Counted from the stretch's first letter, positions 38,240 to 50,599 are shown. The stretch: 64,000 nucleotides of DNA from Tachypleus tridentatus (GCF_004210375.1 NC_134834.1:142509009-142573008); one strand, 5' to 3'. Program-made: numbers and translations. The notes: a model not told the origin generated them from the sequence alone.

Positions 38240-38512
38240 AGTTTGTTTGTTTGTTTTTGAATTTCACACAAAGCTACTCGAGGGCTATCTGTGCTAGCCG
38301 TCCCTAATTTAGCAGTGTAAGACTAGAGGAAAGGCAGCTAGTCATCACCACCCACCGCCAACTCTTGGGCTACTCTTTTACCAACAAATAGTGGAATTGA
38401 CCGTACATTATAACGCCCCCACGGCTGGGAAGGCGAGCATGTTTGGCGCGACCGGGATGCGAACCCACGACTCTCAGATTACGAGTCGCACGCCTTAACG
38501 CGCTTGGCCAGG
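38240..38512 (-). mobile_element. SINE family A copy, full length
   Basis: From gtttgtttgtttttgaattt to cgcgcttggcca. A family B copy follows 60 bp later in the same orientation. Confidence 0.9.
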
Positions 38513-38572
38513 AGATAAACAGAAAATATTATAAGAAAGACGTAAATATAATAAAATCGTTTACACTCAAAG

Positions 38573-38705
38573 CTGTTGTTGTTGTTGTTTTGAATTAAGC
38601 ACAAAGCTACAGAATGGCTATCTGTGCTCTGGGTTTCAGGTATCGAAACCCAGTTTTTAGCGTTGTAAGTCCGCAGACATACCGCTGAGCCACCCACTGA
38701 GAGAC
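38573..38705 (-). mobile_element. SINE family B copy
   Basis: gttgttgttgttttgaatta to ccgctgagccacccac, with a short deletion at tctgtgctctgggtttcagg. Confidence 0.87.
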
Positions 38706-39166
38706 CACCCAAAGCTAAACGAAGAACACGCATACTTTAAAAACATTCAGGCATCAATTATCATCAATGTGCGATAGTTTATAGCACATTTTCTGTCATA
38801 AATGTGCCTCACATTATTCAAGGTGTTTGTTTTATTATCAACAAATGAAGTAGTTTGATATTTTAACCCAAACATAATACGTGTAGTTTCCATATTTATT
38901 CTGGTGATATGTTGGGCTCTTTAATGTCTTAGTTTTTCAAACATAATCATTTTCACGTTTTTGTTACTAATTACTTACAGTGCACATTAATAGGTGGTTG
39001 GTCTGTTAAGTAATAACCATGTGTTCCAAGATACTATACAAAACCCAGCATTGTTCAGATCGAGAAACATACCATTCTTAGTTCACATGTAAAAGTAACT
39101 AATGAACTTTAACCTTACATATATGTAGATATCTAGACAGAGACATAAATTTTATCCACAATATAT

Positions 39167-39520
39167 ATTGTTTGTTTGTTTGTTTTGAATTTCATGCAAA
39201 GCTACACGAAGACCATCTGCGCTATCCGCCCTTAATTTAGCAGTGAAAGTCTAAAAAGAAGGCAGCTAGTCAACACTAACTACCACAGACTCTTGGGATA
39301 CTCTTTTACCAAGGAATAGAGGGATTGACCGTCACATTATGATACTCTTTTACCAAGGAATAGTTGGATTGACCGACACGTTATGATACTCTTTTACCAA
39401 CAATAGTTGGATTGACCGTCAAATTACGATACTCTTTTACCAAGGAATAGAGGGATTGACCGACACGTTATGATACTCTTTACGGTTAAAAGGGCGAGCA
39501 CGTTCAAGATTGCGAGTTGA
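39167..39520 (-). mobile_element. SINE family A copy with internal tandem expansion
   Basis: The tail and body start normally (gaatttcatgcaaagctac). The segment atactcttttaccaaggaat plus about 29 bp is then repeated about four times (39297-39480). The tRNA head is degraded beyond 39500. Confidence 0.85.
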
Positions 39521-39799
39521 TTTCCATAACTACCAACCTGTGCAGAATCATTTATGGAAGCCACTGAGACTTATCTTTACCTTCCACATGTCACATCGAT
39601 ATCGAATACGGTCGTTACCGAGATCATGCTCAAAACGAGTGTTGATGAAAACTTGAAGCATCTTCGATCACTTTTATGCAAGAGTTGTTTCAATGGCATG
39701 TTTAGTGTTTGGAGTAATTCTTGACTAGTTGTGACACATGCTTAAAGGGTTCGATCCAGATAGCGTTACAGTTTCGTGTTATAAGTAAAACGTTAAAGA

Positions 39800-39910
39800 C
39801 GTTTCACAAAAGCAGATGGTGTTTTTATGGTTGGACAGTGTTACTATACTTCTATAGAACTGCATGCAGGTTTCAACTTGTCTCAACCTATCATGCAGGC
39901 AGTAGCACTA
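39800..39910. repeat. diverged duplicate of 41258-41350
   Basis: cacaaaagcagatggtgttt, ggacagtgttactatac and aggtttcaacttgtctcaac match gcaaaagtggatggtgttcc, ggacagcattgcagtg and agatttcaacttgtttaaac in the same order. Confidence 0.6.
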
Positions 39911-40571
39911 CCTATGTAGGGATAGCTCGAATTTTTCATTGAAAAGGTATTATGAGATACTTCTTCAATGGGTCATCAGAATGTTACAATATTAAATAAT
40001 ATTTTTAACAACATATTTGTAATGACAAGTTCTGAGAATGTCTGAAGATATAGAACAAAAGTTTGAATTTCTTGTTCTTTCTTCTGCTTCTCTTTTTATC
40101 TACATGATAACTCAAAAACCAAAACAATGATGTCAACCAGTTTCACTGAGGTTACATAGTTTCAAACGGAATATCCGCTTTTATAAGTATTATTAATTAG
40201 TAGTATTTAAAACAAAATCATAATTCTCGTGTAATCATGTTATCATTACCCCTTAAAGTTAGCTTTATTACAGAAAAATGGTGTTCCTTTATAAATTTTA
40301 AGTTTAGGGTGAAACAGGAATTACTAGCCAAAAATAGGCAAATAATAATTCAGTGGTAGTTTCATTGTATTTGGAACTTGCTTAGAAATACGACTTTCCT
40401 GTACCTATTGAAACACTGAATAAAACGTAAGTAACTGTAAGGATGACTAATATATATCCTTAAAAACAATTGTAAACAGTATAGCAAGAATGGCATTTGC
40501 ATCATCCCTACATCCCTGCTAACCGCTGTAGCTGAGTTATAGTTCGTTCTAGTGATAAGTTTAGATGAAAT

Positions 40572-40690
40572 CAAGATGAAGTACGTGAATAACCTCATTG
40601 ATAACATGCCTCATTGCCTTGTGAAATTTGTTCGAATAACCTCATTGATAACATTACACATTGCCTTGCAAAAGTTGTTCGAATACGATG
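40572..40690. repeat. tandem pair, about 55-bp unit
   Basis: gaataacctcattgataaca starts both copies, which end cattgccttg plus ttgttc. Confidence 0.85.
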
Positions 40691-41782
40691 AGGACTAACC
40701 GAACCAAGTAGTTAGTGTTTAATATGAATGAACATAAGGTTAAAGACGCTCTTTATAATAAGTTGGTGTTATATTTTGTCGTGATATATGTTTTGGTAAG
40801 GTTTCGTTGTGATAAGTGAAATTCTGAATCATGTATCTCGCTACAGATATCACATAAAATTGTTTATGGTTCTTATAAATCGTTGACGATGTCCATAGAA
40901 CATATCTCTTTATACAAATTACATTATAGATACTGAATATCACATGCATTTCTCAGTCTGACAGTACTAAGTGTATTTGTTTACCATCTTAGTAATAACG
41001 ATTTTATTTATTATAAAATTAACAAAGGTTTGGGCCAAAAATGTATTTCATGAGTGAACCATCAGAGGAAGATATAGATCACTGTGTTATAGTTTTCGCT
41101 TATATAATGCATACATTGAATTAAATACATTATATTCCTCTACCCATATAACTATGATTTTTGTTATGTATAACAGTAAATAGTTCTTAACAAAATATTT
41201 CATTTTACGCATGTTGACAATACTTTATAATTTTCTCTTACAAAGGTATATTGTGCGTGTTTTGCAAAAGTGGATGGTGTTCCTACAGACGGACAGCATT
41301 GCAGTGTTTCCATAATATTACGTACAGATTTCAACTTGTTTAAACTTATGTTTGTATTTTTCATCAGTATATTTAAATGGATTACATAGGAGGAAATTGT
41401 ACTGCTGAAAAGTTTTTATCACGTTTATCAAATTGCTTTCACAAATATTGAATAAAAAGTTAGTATAGTTGATTGTGTTTTAAGTATCGTTTTATAAATA
41501 TTTAACGTATTGAGTATGGTTTTCACTTCCATATCTAATTTGCAAGATATACGTTTAGCATTTTCTGAGATTTTATTGGTGAAAACTCAGAACTAATTAA
41601 TTTATTCCTTAATTTTTATGTCTATATCTAATATATTATATAGCATCCACCATCCCGAAAAGGGCACTTATTTAAATCTCTAGATAACATATAATTTTCA
41701 TGTTACCTTTATAAGTTGATTTTAACACTAAAATTTAATTCTAAAGGACATACGTAAATAACTATATTTAACCATTACTATA

Positions 41783-42686
41783 CGAGGGCTGTTCAAAAAT
41801 ACGCGGACTGTTTGAATTGCGCGGCTCCAGTTGGTTCCAGGGGAATCCGCTTGGTGTCGCTAGGTTTGCACAGATCAGCTGATTACGACGCCATTTCCCG
41901 ATTGTAGATATCTTCATTTGTGTATTAGCTACGCGATTTTAAGTGAAGTGCGATTTTTTCGTTTGGCGGATTTCAGAATGAATGACCTGAAGGAGCAACG
42001 ACTCATTGTGAAATTTTGTGTTAAACTTGGAAAATCTGCGACTAAAACTTTTGCTATGCTTAACACGGCTTATGGTGATGTTGTTATGAAGCGTACGGCA
42101 TGTTTCAAGTGGCATGAACGTTTTAAGGATGGTCGACAGTCCATTGAAGATGATGAGCATCCTGGACGTCCTTCCACGTCAACTGACGACCCACACGTCG
42201 ACAAAATCAACACCCTGGTGCAAGCAAATCGACGTCTGACTGTCAGGGAGCTTGCTGAAGAGTGTGGGATATCAGTTGGGTTTTGTTACGAGATTTTGAC
42301 CGAAAAATTAAAGATGCACCGCGTTGCTGCGAAATTTGTGCCTCAGAACTCGTGAGTTTTTGGCCAAACACTCGATCACTGTTCTTCCCCACCCCCTACT
42401 CACCTGACCTTGCTCCTTGAGATATTTTCTTGTTCCCCAAACTCGAAAGACCCTTGAAAGGAAGAAGATTTGAGACGATTCCCGAGATTAAGGCAAATGC
42501 GACGAAGGAGCTGGAGGACATTACAAAAGAAGCGTACCAGGACTGTTTCAACAAGTGGAAACACCGTTGGGATAAGTGTGTGCGTTGGGGAGGAGAGTAC
42601 TTTGAAGGGGTCCCAGACCTGTAACTTCTAAATAAAGTATATTTTGTTTTATGACGTCAGTCCGCGTATTTTTTGAACAGCCCTCG
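41783..42686 (+). mobile_element. mariner-family transposon with internal deletion
   Basis: TA dinucleotides flank a 904-bp element at 41781-41782 and 42687-42688. Its ends are near-perfect inverted repeats of about 28 bp (left cgagggctgttcaaaaa). A frame from ATG 41978 to about 42355 encodes the N-terminal helix-turn-helix half of a mariner transposase, with HERFKDGRQSIEDDEHPGRP and LTVRELAEECGIS. The sequence then jumps to the C-terminal part, with HPPYSPDLAP followed by a stop codon, DIFLFPKLE and WKHRWDKCV...YFEGV, ending at 42624. The central catalytic segment with the first two acidic residues is missing. A stop also sits in the PDLAP.D motif, so this copy cannot be autonomous. Confidence 0.92.
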
Positions 42687-43768
42687 TAGTACGAAATTAT
42701 ATTCTTCCCTTTATGTATATATTTTCATTTTGCTCATTAAAACAATTACCACATACAGGGTTTTCTTTCCGTTATCATCTGCGGTAACTAACGTTAAATG
42801 CAAACGACAGGCAGATCTGTGAAGAATTTAGATTACTTTAAATGCTGTGATTCACTTCAGATTAATAACTGAGCCAAGAATGTGATTTACTAGTATCAAT
42901 AACATAGGTTGAATGACCATCATTTTAATATATTTTCTTTCGCTTCAAGGGGTAGCTAAAGCTTCAACAAGATAGAATGCATATCCCATTTCTAAAACCT
43001 GTGCCAGAGAAGAAAGGTAGGAAGATAAAAAGAGCAGACATAAAACATAAAAAATCGTTTTTTCAAAGAAAGAAGTAGCTTCACATCTGATACATGGAAA
43101 CGTTAAACAAGCTGAAATAGAATACAATGGTTTGGATAGATATACAAAACTATGTATTGAAAAGTTTTCTAGAGAAACATTGTCTTGGAATGACTGGCTT
43201 GGATTCATTTGGAAATGTGTAATGTACTGTTACTGAGAAACAAACTTCCCTGAAATGAAATATTCTGATAGATATGGAACTACGTATTCTAAAGTTAAGT
43301 AATGATAGAGCTTGAATAAAGATGGAATTCTGGTTGATAAAGCTAACGAATGGAAGACCTCGAACACATATAGAACTGCATATGATGAAGTTGACTAACA
43401 GAAGAACTTGGATAAATGTAAAACTGTTTATCACAAAGTTAGCTAAGGGGTGGAGTTGGGCATAAACCTGTGTTTGACAAAGTTAACTAACGAAAGAGCT
43501 TGAATACGGAACTGAGAAATGGTTAAGTGATAAGATGACCCAGGAGATGCGCTTTCTTTTTTTATATATAAAGTATGTAAAAGGATGCTACTGCAGGCAA
43601 TTACTTTTGGAAAAATGCAAAAACATGAAATACAAACTTTGAGATGCAGTTTATCATGTAAGTGTTGGCCTCTGATTTGACATAACTGCAGGAAGTGAGA
43701 CTGTTCTAAGTGCAGGTGGAGCTTTTACTCCTGACTTAATATAAATATTTGACTTTGATTTTACTCAC

Positions 43769-43951
43769 CTCCATGTGACTGTTTTCGACTGCATCGTTCA
43801 CAGGGCTTTTTCCGAATTTGTCCAATAAAATCATACTGCCATGGCTTAGAAGCCATCGCAAAGTAGTTAAATGCCCTCTGCTGGCAGCAAAGTGAGTTGC
43901 AGTAGCGCCGTCATGATCACGCATGTTCGGGTCTATTCCTTGTTCCTCTAC
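43769..43951 (-). CDS. espn: espin/forked-like gene, ankyrin-repeat exon
   Basis: This exon has 61 codons, with phase 0 at both ends. It encodes DPNMRDHDGATATHFAASRG, then LTTLRWLLSHG and SPVNDAVENSHMEV. In espin the corresponding stretch is DKDGATAMHFAASRGH...LLLHGG...PLHDAAENGELE. The acceptor is TTTACTCAACAG and the donor is GAG|GTGAGT, both strong. It follows the 44536 exon directly across a 584-bp intron with matching phase. In espin one more repeat and its capping region follow (a DGYTAADL-type segment). No such segment was found immediately downstream, so at least one further exon is missing from this annotation. Confidence 0.93.
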
Positions 43952-44535
43952 CTGTTGAGTAAACACACACATACAAAACAAACGGTCATCCTGATTGACT
44001 TAACATGCACTTAGCTTCAACGTTATCCAATACTGTACGTAGAAAAGAAACTATTATCCAGTATTTATTTTTCTTTAAAAAATACTCTAGTACTGTGAGT
44101 AGATTTTTGGTTCAGGTAATATATAAGCTATTTAAGTTAGTACATATACCAAAATGAATATATGTTTTAGTTCTAGAAGTAACGACTCTTAACAACAAAT
44201 TGGGGAACTAACAAAATAAACCTACTGTGAAATATACAGTGGTGAGATGGGGAAGACAAACTATTTTTATTTGTCTGTTTGAAATACTTCCTTTTACATA
44301 AATGTTTGTTGAAGAGAAAAAGAAGACTTCTGACGACACAAATTATATTTTAATTGAAAAATAATAGTAGCGTTAAATAATCTCTGTGGCCATGAGAGAC
44401 TTTTAAAAAAAGGCTGATTTACCAAAAAAAAAAAGACTGTTGTCTCTTCAATTCCACCGATAATGTGTCTAGAAATTTAAGTTTCCGTTATAACCAATAA
44501 CTTGTATAGGAATGTGATATTCAGAGGTTTCTTAC

Positions 44536-44719
44536 CATCCACCTAACGCATTTTAGAGCCCCCATTTGGGCAGCAGCATGAATTGGAGCCATTCCATCTT
44601 TTGCTCGAAGTAAGAGGGAACCACCAGCTTTCAGTACAAGAAACCTGAGGACATCCAAGTGTCCCTCCTGTGCCGCCAAGTATACAGGAGTCACATTGTT
44701 TTCCATCTGAGAGTTAGCG
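44536..44719 (-). CDS. espn: espin/forked-like gene, ankyrin-repeat exon
   Basis: This 184-bp exon encodes 61 codons plus one phase base. It contains two repeat cores, [19 protein letters not shown] and [18 protein letters not shown]. Both match espin closely (TPLYLACQEGHLEV and DGMTPLHAAAQMGH). The acceptor is TTTTGTATTTTAG and the donor is ATG|GTAAGA. Joining it to the exon at 59100 completes the split codon (AG+C, Ser) and gives an unbroken PELSANSQ junction that aligns with espin without a gap. That is good evidence that the 14.4-kb stretch between them is one intron. It ends in phase 0. Confidence 0.93.
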
Positions 44720-45576
44720 CTAAAATACAAAACCTCAAAGTTAACTGTACTTAAAGTAGAAAATATACATATCTTATTATAGATTTAAAAGTTTGTTGTT
44801 TTGTTTCGCGATTATTGAGAAATGAGAAATGAATTATTACATTAGGAAAGAGTGAGTCTATTTAAACCAACGTTTCATCATTCATCGGAGCTAAAATGAA
44901 AAATAAAGTTCAAAAATAAAGGCGTGCCAATATTTATAAACCTGGTCATACTGTACACACCAGTTTTTTATGAGCAGCCATGTAGTCCTATAACCCTAAA
45001 ACATTAAAACTTTGGCTCAGCTAAACTGTTCTGTCACAATACAGCCAATAGACATGACAACAATAATAAATCAACAGATCTGGAACAAAGAAAGGTATAA
45101 TCACTCAGGTCACCTACACGCACCTTGGAGCAAAGCGAAGTATAACGAGAGGCCAAATTTTAGTGTTTAATTTTCAGTGTTAGAAACCCACTTGTGACTA
45201 TTAGTTACATTGCTAATTTGCTAATCAAAAGTCCAAGGTTCGAACACCTCTTGCACTTTACCTGTTGAGGGACATAACTGTAAAAGTTTATTCCGTCATT
45301 TGCCTCAGTGGTAAATGTTACTGGCTTGTTTCCCTTCTTCTGGATAGCTATTCTAAATTAGAAATGGTTAGGCCAGAACTTTGAAGGTATTGGGTGTAAC
45401 TGGTTTAGCATATGTATCGCATAAGGTGTCGTTCAGATTGTAAATATTAGCACTTTTAAGAAAGCATCAAGTCTTCAAGAGTAAGAATAGGCGATTTCTG
45501 GCTCTGAGTCGTAAGGCAACAATCAGTTATATAGAACATTACTGAAACTCAAGCAAGAAAATTAACATTTAAAAAT

Positions 45577-45705
45577 TGTTGTTGTTGTTTTGAAATAAGC
45601 ACAAAGCTACACAATGGGCTCTCTGTGCTCTGTCCACCAGGGGTATCGAAACCCGGTTTTTAGCGTTGTAAGTCCACAGACATACCGCTGAGCCACTGGG
45701 GGGGG
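45577..45705 (-). mobile_element. SINE family B copy, full length
   Basis: gttgttgttgttttgaaata to ccactgggggggg. Confidence 0.88.
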
Positions 45706-45978
45706 AATTTAAAGATTATTATATTGTTAACACGCAAGATGTAAATGTTTAAGTATTTGAAAAAAACACTGTTCTTCGAGTTTCTCATCTGCCTACCACT
45801 TATATCCAAGATGATATTTTCACGTTTTCCGGAGTAATAAGAGAAGTTGTTGACCAAAAGTCCGTCTGTAATGATTAATTATATTACAAAAAACAATAAT
45901 CGGGCAGAACATGTAACAAGAATTGAAAAATTACTGTCCTATTGTGGTATCATGCACTATCTCAATTCACTTTTACGC

Positions 45979-46252
45979 GGCCCGGCATGGCCAAGCGTGT
46001 TAAGGCGTGCGACTCGTAATCTTAGGGTCGTGGGTTCGCATCCCCGTCGCGCCGAACATGCTCGCCCTTTCAGCCGTGGGGGCGTTATAAAGTGACGGTC
46101 AATCCCACTATTCAATGGTAAAAGAGTAGCCCAAGAGTGGGTGGTGATGACTAGCTGCCTTCCCTCTAGTCTTACACTGCTAAATTAGGGACGGCTAGCG
46201 CAGATAGCCCTCGAGTAGCTTTGTGCGAAGTTCAAAAACAAAACAAACAAAC
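45979..46252 (+). mobile_element. SINE family A copy with visible target duplication
   Basis: Head gcccggcatggccaagcg, B box gggttcgcatccccg, (aaac) tail. cacttttacgc precedes it (45968-45978) and follows it (46253-46263). Confidence 0.92.
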
Positions 46253-46269
46253 ACTTTTACGCAAGCCCG

Positions 46270-46517
46270 GAAAGTCCGGCATGGCCAAGTGGTTAGAGCG
46301 CTCGACGCGTAATCTGAGTGTAACGGATTCGAATCCTCGTCACACCAAAGATGCCTGCCTTTTCCACCGTGAGGGTGTTATAATGTGACGATCGATCCCA
46401 ATATTCGTTGTAAAAGTTGCCTTCTATCTAGTCTTGCACTGCTAAATTAGGGACGGCTAGCGCAGATAGCCTTCATGTAACTTTGAGTGAAATTCAAAAA
46501 CAAACAAAAACCAAATG
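46270..46517 (+). mobile_element. SINE family A copy inserted next to the 45979 copy
   Basis: Head gtccggcatggccaagtgg, B box ggattcgaatcctcg, tail gagtgaaattcaaaaacaaa. gcaagcccg occurs on both sides, a likely target duplication. Confidence 0.9.
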
Positions 46518-47127
46518 CAAGCCCGACTTCCAATGATCAATTACGTGATACAAACTATAAATGATTAATTCAGCCTATGTTTTGCATAGTAGTATAACAT
46601 AAGGTCGTTTCAGTTGTCAATTCTAATTAAATAACAAGATGTTTCAAATTGGTCCTAAACTGTGGTTAAAGTAATAATAGATCTGTTTATTCCACTTATT
46701 TTGAGAACCATTCGATAATTAAAATCTAGCCACTCACAGTTGGCTGTTGAGTTAGCTATATGTGTGTTAAAATGTCATGAGAAGTACGTGAAGCTGGTTC
46801 CAAGCCAACGGAACAATTATTTAGATTTCTGACCAAGACAGACTCAATAAGGTAAGCGTTATGAATTGATTCACTGGCTGCAATCGAAGGTTATCTTCTC
46901 CAAAACTGAACCAGGGGTTTTTAGCCGCAAGTGAACATCGTGTCAATGTACAGACGACTAGAAACAGTCTTCACATATCCCTGTGCTTAGAGGTTGATTA
47001 CATTAAATGCCCATCACAGTCACTAAAACCATTAAACTAATTTCCACATCTTACATTTCCTGTACCTCTGCACTTATTTAGCAGCTGGACGTTTTGGGTC
47101 AGTTTGATCTACTAGCTAACTAGCTAA

Positions 47128-47226
47128 CTTCATCCATATTGAATAACTCAGACTAAATTAATCCATATTAAACTACCCAGATAAATTAACCCATATCTAA
47201 CTACCCAGACTAAATTAATCCATATT
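47128..47226. repeat. minisatellite, about 32-bp unit, 3 copies
   Basis: Unit ccatattaaactacccagac plus taaattaat. Confidence 0.85.
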
Positions 47227-48180
47227 GTTACGGTGCTTTATTTTTGTAATATTTCTGTAAAACCTCACTTGTCAGACGTTGCGGGTGTAATGCTTGATCA
47301 CTGACGTAATTAACGGTTTTTAGCATGCACGTCCTCTGCAATGGTTTCGTTTGAGATTTTGTGTAAAAAGATTCAACTTTCCGTTAAGAGATAAAAAAAA
47401 GCGTTTTTAAGAAGTTTGGTTTGGTTTAGTTTAGTTTGAGTGGCCATTTTAGACAGAGATTTTTGAATCAAACTCGAAAGAGTTTTGATCCTATATATTA
47501 ATTGTAGGTTTTTGTTATCAGTTATTATTAGTTTTTTGTTCAAGAGTCTAAATATTTAGTAACGTTAAGATTTTGTCTTAATTTTTGTAACTTTTGTAAG
47601 CCTTGTGGTTTTTGAGATCTATCGAAAACCGTTTTTGAAAATGTCTAAAAGATTTCGTCTAAATGAAATTGGAACACTGAACTTTTGTAACTGTACATCT
47701 AGCAAGAATTTCAACTTTGAATTTACAACTTGAAACTGAATTTCGACTTATTACCTATGAATTGATTACGTTGAATTGGAGAGACGTTTCCTATATGGGT
47801 TTACCAAGAAAGATTGATTTTTTTAAATACTGTACACTCTTGCAAATTATTATATATAAGTTCATATTGATTTCTTGTGTTTTTCATGTTATAACATATA
47901 TCTATAAAAATACGAAATTACAGAGCTGTGTTTCATTTTTTACATATACAATACGGCAATACGGAATCCTAACAACATTGAACTATTCAGACTAGCAGTA
48001 TTCGATGCACAGTAATTTCGTGATACTGTTTGTGAAGTAAATAAATATTACTTTTTTAATTCGAATCACAAAACAATGAGTAGAAATAACAAAGAGAGTC
48101 TGTTAACGTTTTGCCAAAATACCTTCCTTTTCTTATGAAAAAGCAAAACTAGTCTGTCTTCTAGCTGGAGCTGGCTTCTT

Positions 48181-48455
48181 TCTTTGTTTGTTTTTGAATT
48201 TCGCGCAAATCTACACGAAGGCCATCTGCGCTAGCTGTCCATAATTAAGCAATGTAAGACTATAGAAAAGGTAGGTAGACATTGTCACCCACCGGCAACT
48301 TTTTGACTGCTCTTTTGCCAACGAATAGTGGGATTGAACGTCACATTATAACGCCCCCGCGGCTGAAGGGCGAGCATGTTTGGTGTGACGGGGATTCGAA
48401 CCCGCAATCCTCAGATTACGAGTCGAGCGCCCTAAGCACCTAGCCATGACAGGCT
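48181..48455 (-). mobile_element. SINE family A copy, full length
   Basis: From gtttgtttttgaatttcgcg to agccatgacaggct. Confidence 0.9.
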
Positions 48456-49702
48456 GATTGGCTTATATGACATTCGAACATTGCTTAAACTCAGAATAAT
48501 AAAGTGGTACGTCTACACCTGTTGACTAATATATCAGTGTTTAAGACTGACTGTGTAGTGATGAGAACAAGTATATAGTATTTCACCTCTTTTTTTTTTC
48601 TGAATGCTCTTCCCATAGGCCTAATTATGGAGAGTGTCAGTTTTAAATTCTCAATTAGTTAACTAAAATAAAACCAAAACAACGAAAGAAAAACATTATG
48701 TTTCACACTTTGAATACGGCATGTTGTTCATAACAATTAAACTTTGTGTAATATACTAGTATGTTTGATTTATATAACGTTTTGTTGTAAAAAATAATTA
48801 ACTTAAGGTCGTAGAAAACACTAAGGAATATTTTAAAGTGTTCGACATAATGTAAAATTCAGTGACTGTATAAGTCTCGTTTGTATTTACTGGTGGTGAT
48901 GTGAAACAAATGTATGATTGTGAAACGGTATATAACTGCTAATTACATCCGAAAAATAAACGTTATATAAATGCATTTTACGTCACTAGAAAAACAACCA
49001 ACCAGAGATCTCACAATGTCACAGATTAAACAGCTAATATACATTATTAGTCAATCATCAGTAAATCCAAAAAAATTAAATTATATAAAAATAGATAGAA
49101 GTTTACATTGAAAAATGTTTGATGTCCACAGTTACTTGAAAATTCCTTAGTTTCAAAATTGTTTTAAGACTAACAGCCAGTGACATATAATTTTAAAACA
49201 GAAATGTTTCTATTCATTTTGTTTAAGTTAACATGTCTGTTTCTAATTAGAAATGCATTTCTACTTATTTCTGTTTTACTTATTTCACAGCAATCTGTTA
49301 CACCATTCTAAACACATAACATTAACAGTTTTTGATTTTCCATATCTTCAAATAATAAATAAATACAAAACGTTAAAATAGATATACAAAACATTTCTAA
49401 CAACTCTTACTCGAAGATGACTTGTTAAACGTCGAAACCTGTAGAGTTCACATTTTAGAAATGGTTTCAGTTATGATACAGCGCTCTATGATCAATAAAG
49501 TAAAATAAGCTATTTGTCTAGAAGGTCTTATTATAACTAACTAGATTTAAGCAGTGGAAACTATATATAATAGTAATAAACAGACTGTCGTTTTAAAAAA
49601 ATTGCTCTTCCATTTTTACAATAACTAACCTTGTAACACAAAACCATTTACAGGTCCTATTTCTTTGGTGTGAACCAACACACTTAGACGACCTTTCTAC
49701 AG

Positions 49703-49830
49703 TGTGTGTGTGTGTGTTTTCTTAGAGCAAAGCCACATCAGGCTATCTGCTGAGCCCACCGAGGAGAATCGAACCCCTGGTTTTAGCATTATAAATCCTT
49801 AGACGTACCGCTGTATTAGCGGGGGGGGCA
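49703..49830 (-). mobile_element. SINE family C copy, full length
   Basis: gtgtgtgttttcttagagc, aggctatctgctgagccca, gagaatcgaacccctggttt and ccgctgtattagcgggggg. Confidence 0.85.
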
Positions 49831-49899
49831 CAAGATCTTTCTACAACACAAAATTTGTATTCACAAGCTGTTAATATGCAAGGGTGGAACCTGAATTTG

Positions 49900-49900
<1 letters not shown>

Positions 49901-49933
<33 letters not shown>

Positions 49934-49934
49934 A
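49901..49934. repeat. (GT)n microsatellite
   Basis: About 15 GT pairs, between a family C and a family B SINE. Confidence 0.95.
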
Positions 49935-49949
49935 TTGAATATTTGGAAT

Positions 49950-50060
49950 TATGCTCAACACTACATAAAGAATTATCTCTGCTCTGCCCACCACGGATAT
50001 GTAACCCAGGATTTTAGCGGTGCGAGACCGAAATCATTCCGTTGTGCCACTAAGGCACGT
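49950..50060 (-). mobile_element. SINE family B copy, diverged
   Basis: ctctgcccaccacggatat, ggattttagcggtgcgag and ccgttgtgccactaaggcac. It follows a family C copy and a GT microsatellite. Confidence 0.65.
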
Positions 50061-50147
50061 GTGTATTATATCTTATACACGTAAAATAATTTAGCTATAG
50101 AATCACTGATGCCACGTAATGATAGAACTAAATTGAAAACTATGAAT

Positions 50148-50408
50148 TTTTGGCTTGTTCGTTTGTAACAAATTTCGCGCAAGTTACTCCAGGAGTCTCT
50201 GCGTTAGCTGTCTCTAATTTTAATTTCTGTCCTGTTGCTTATTTCAACATTCTGTTCTCAGCTATTGGGTTTCTCATTCCAACAAATAGCGAGTTTCACC
50301 GTCACATAATAAAGCCTACACAGTAGAAGACAAGAATATTCGATGATGAGATTCAAACTCGCGACTTACAGATTGGGAACTGAGTGTCCTAACCACCAAG
50401 CCAGTAAT
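50148..50408 (-). mobile_element. SINE family A copy, old and diverged
   Basis: Recognisable pieces are aatttcgcgcaag, tgcgttagctgtctctaat, caccgtcacataataaagcc and ccaccaagccag. Confidence 0.65.
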
Positions 50409-50599
50409 TTATGGTTCGCATTTTCCTTCAAATAGTTCACAACAATCAGATAAGATTTTGAAAAAAAAAAAAGTCCATAATTTTATCAAAGTTCAAAATC
50501 GGAATTAAGGGTATGCCTGATAAATAATCACATCTCAGATGTTACTGACCGTACGGTAAATAGCAGTGTCATAAAAATGTTATGCCTCAAAATGATACA

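Larger units (their letters stand above)
18592..43768 (-). other. long intronic region of the espin-like gene, with at least one unlocated exon
   Basis: About 25 kb. Codon phase requires at least one exon here (start phase 0, end phase 1), expected to encode the last ankyrin repeat and cap; I could not find it. The interval holds the RTE-like LINE, both mariners, many SINEs, foldbacks and most minisatellites. Plain AT-rich stretches without a call are 18592-19318, 19433-20559, 20781-21469, 24368-25188, 29463-30460, 35223-36794, 37871-38239, 40691-41257 and 42689-43768. Confidence 0.6.
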
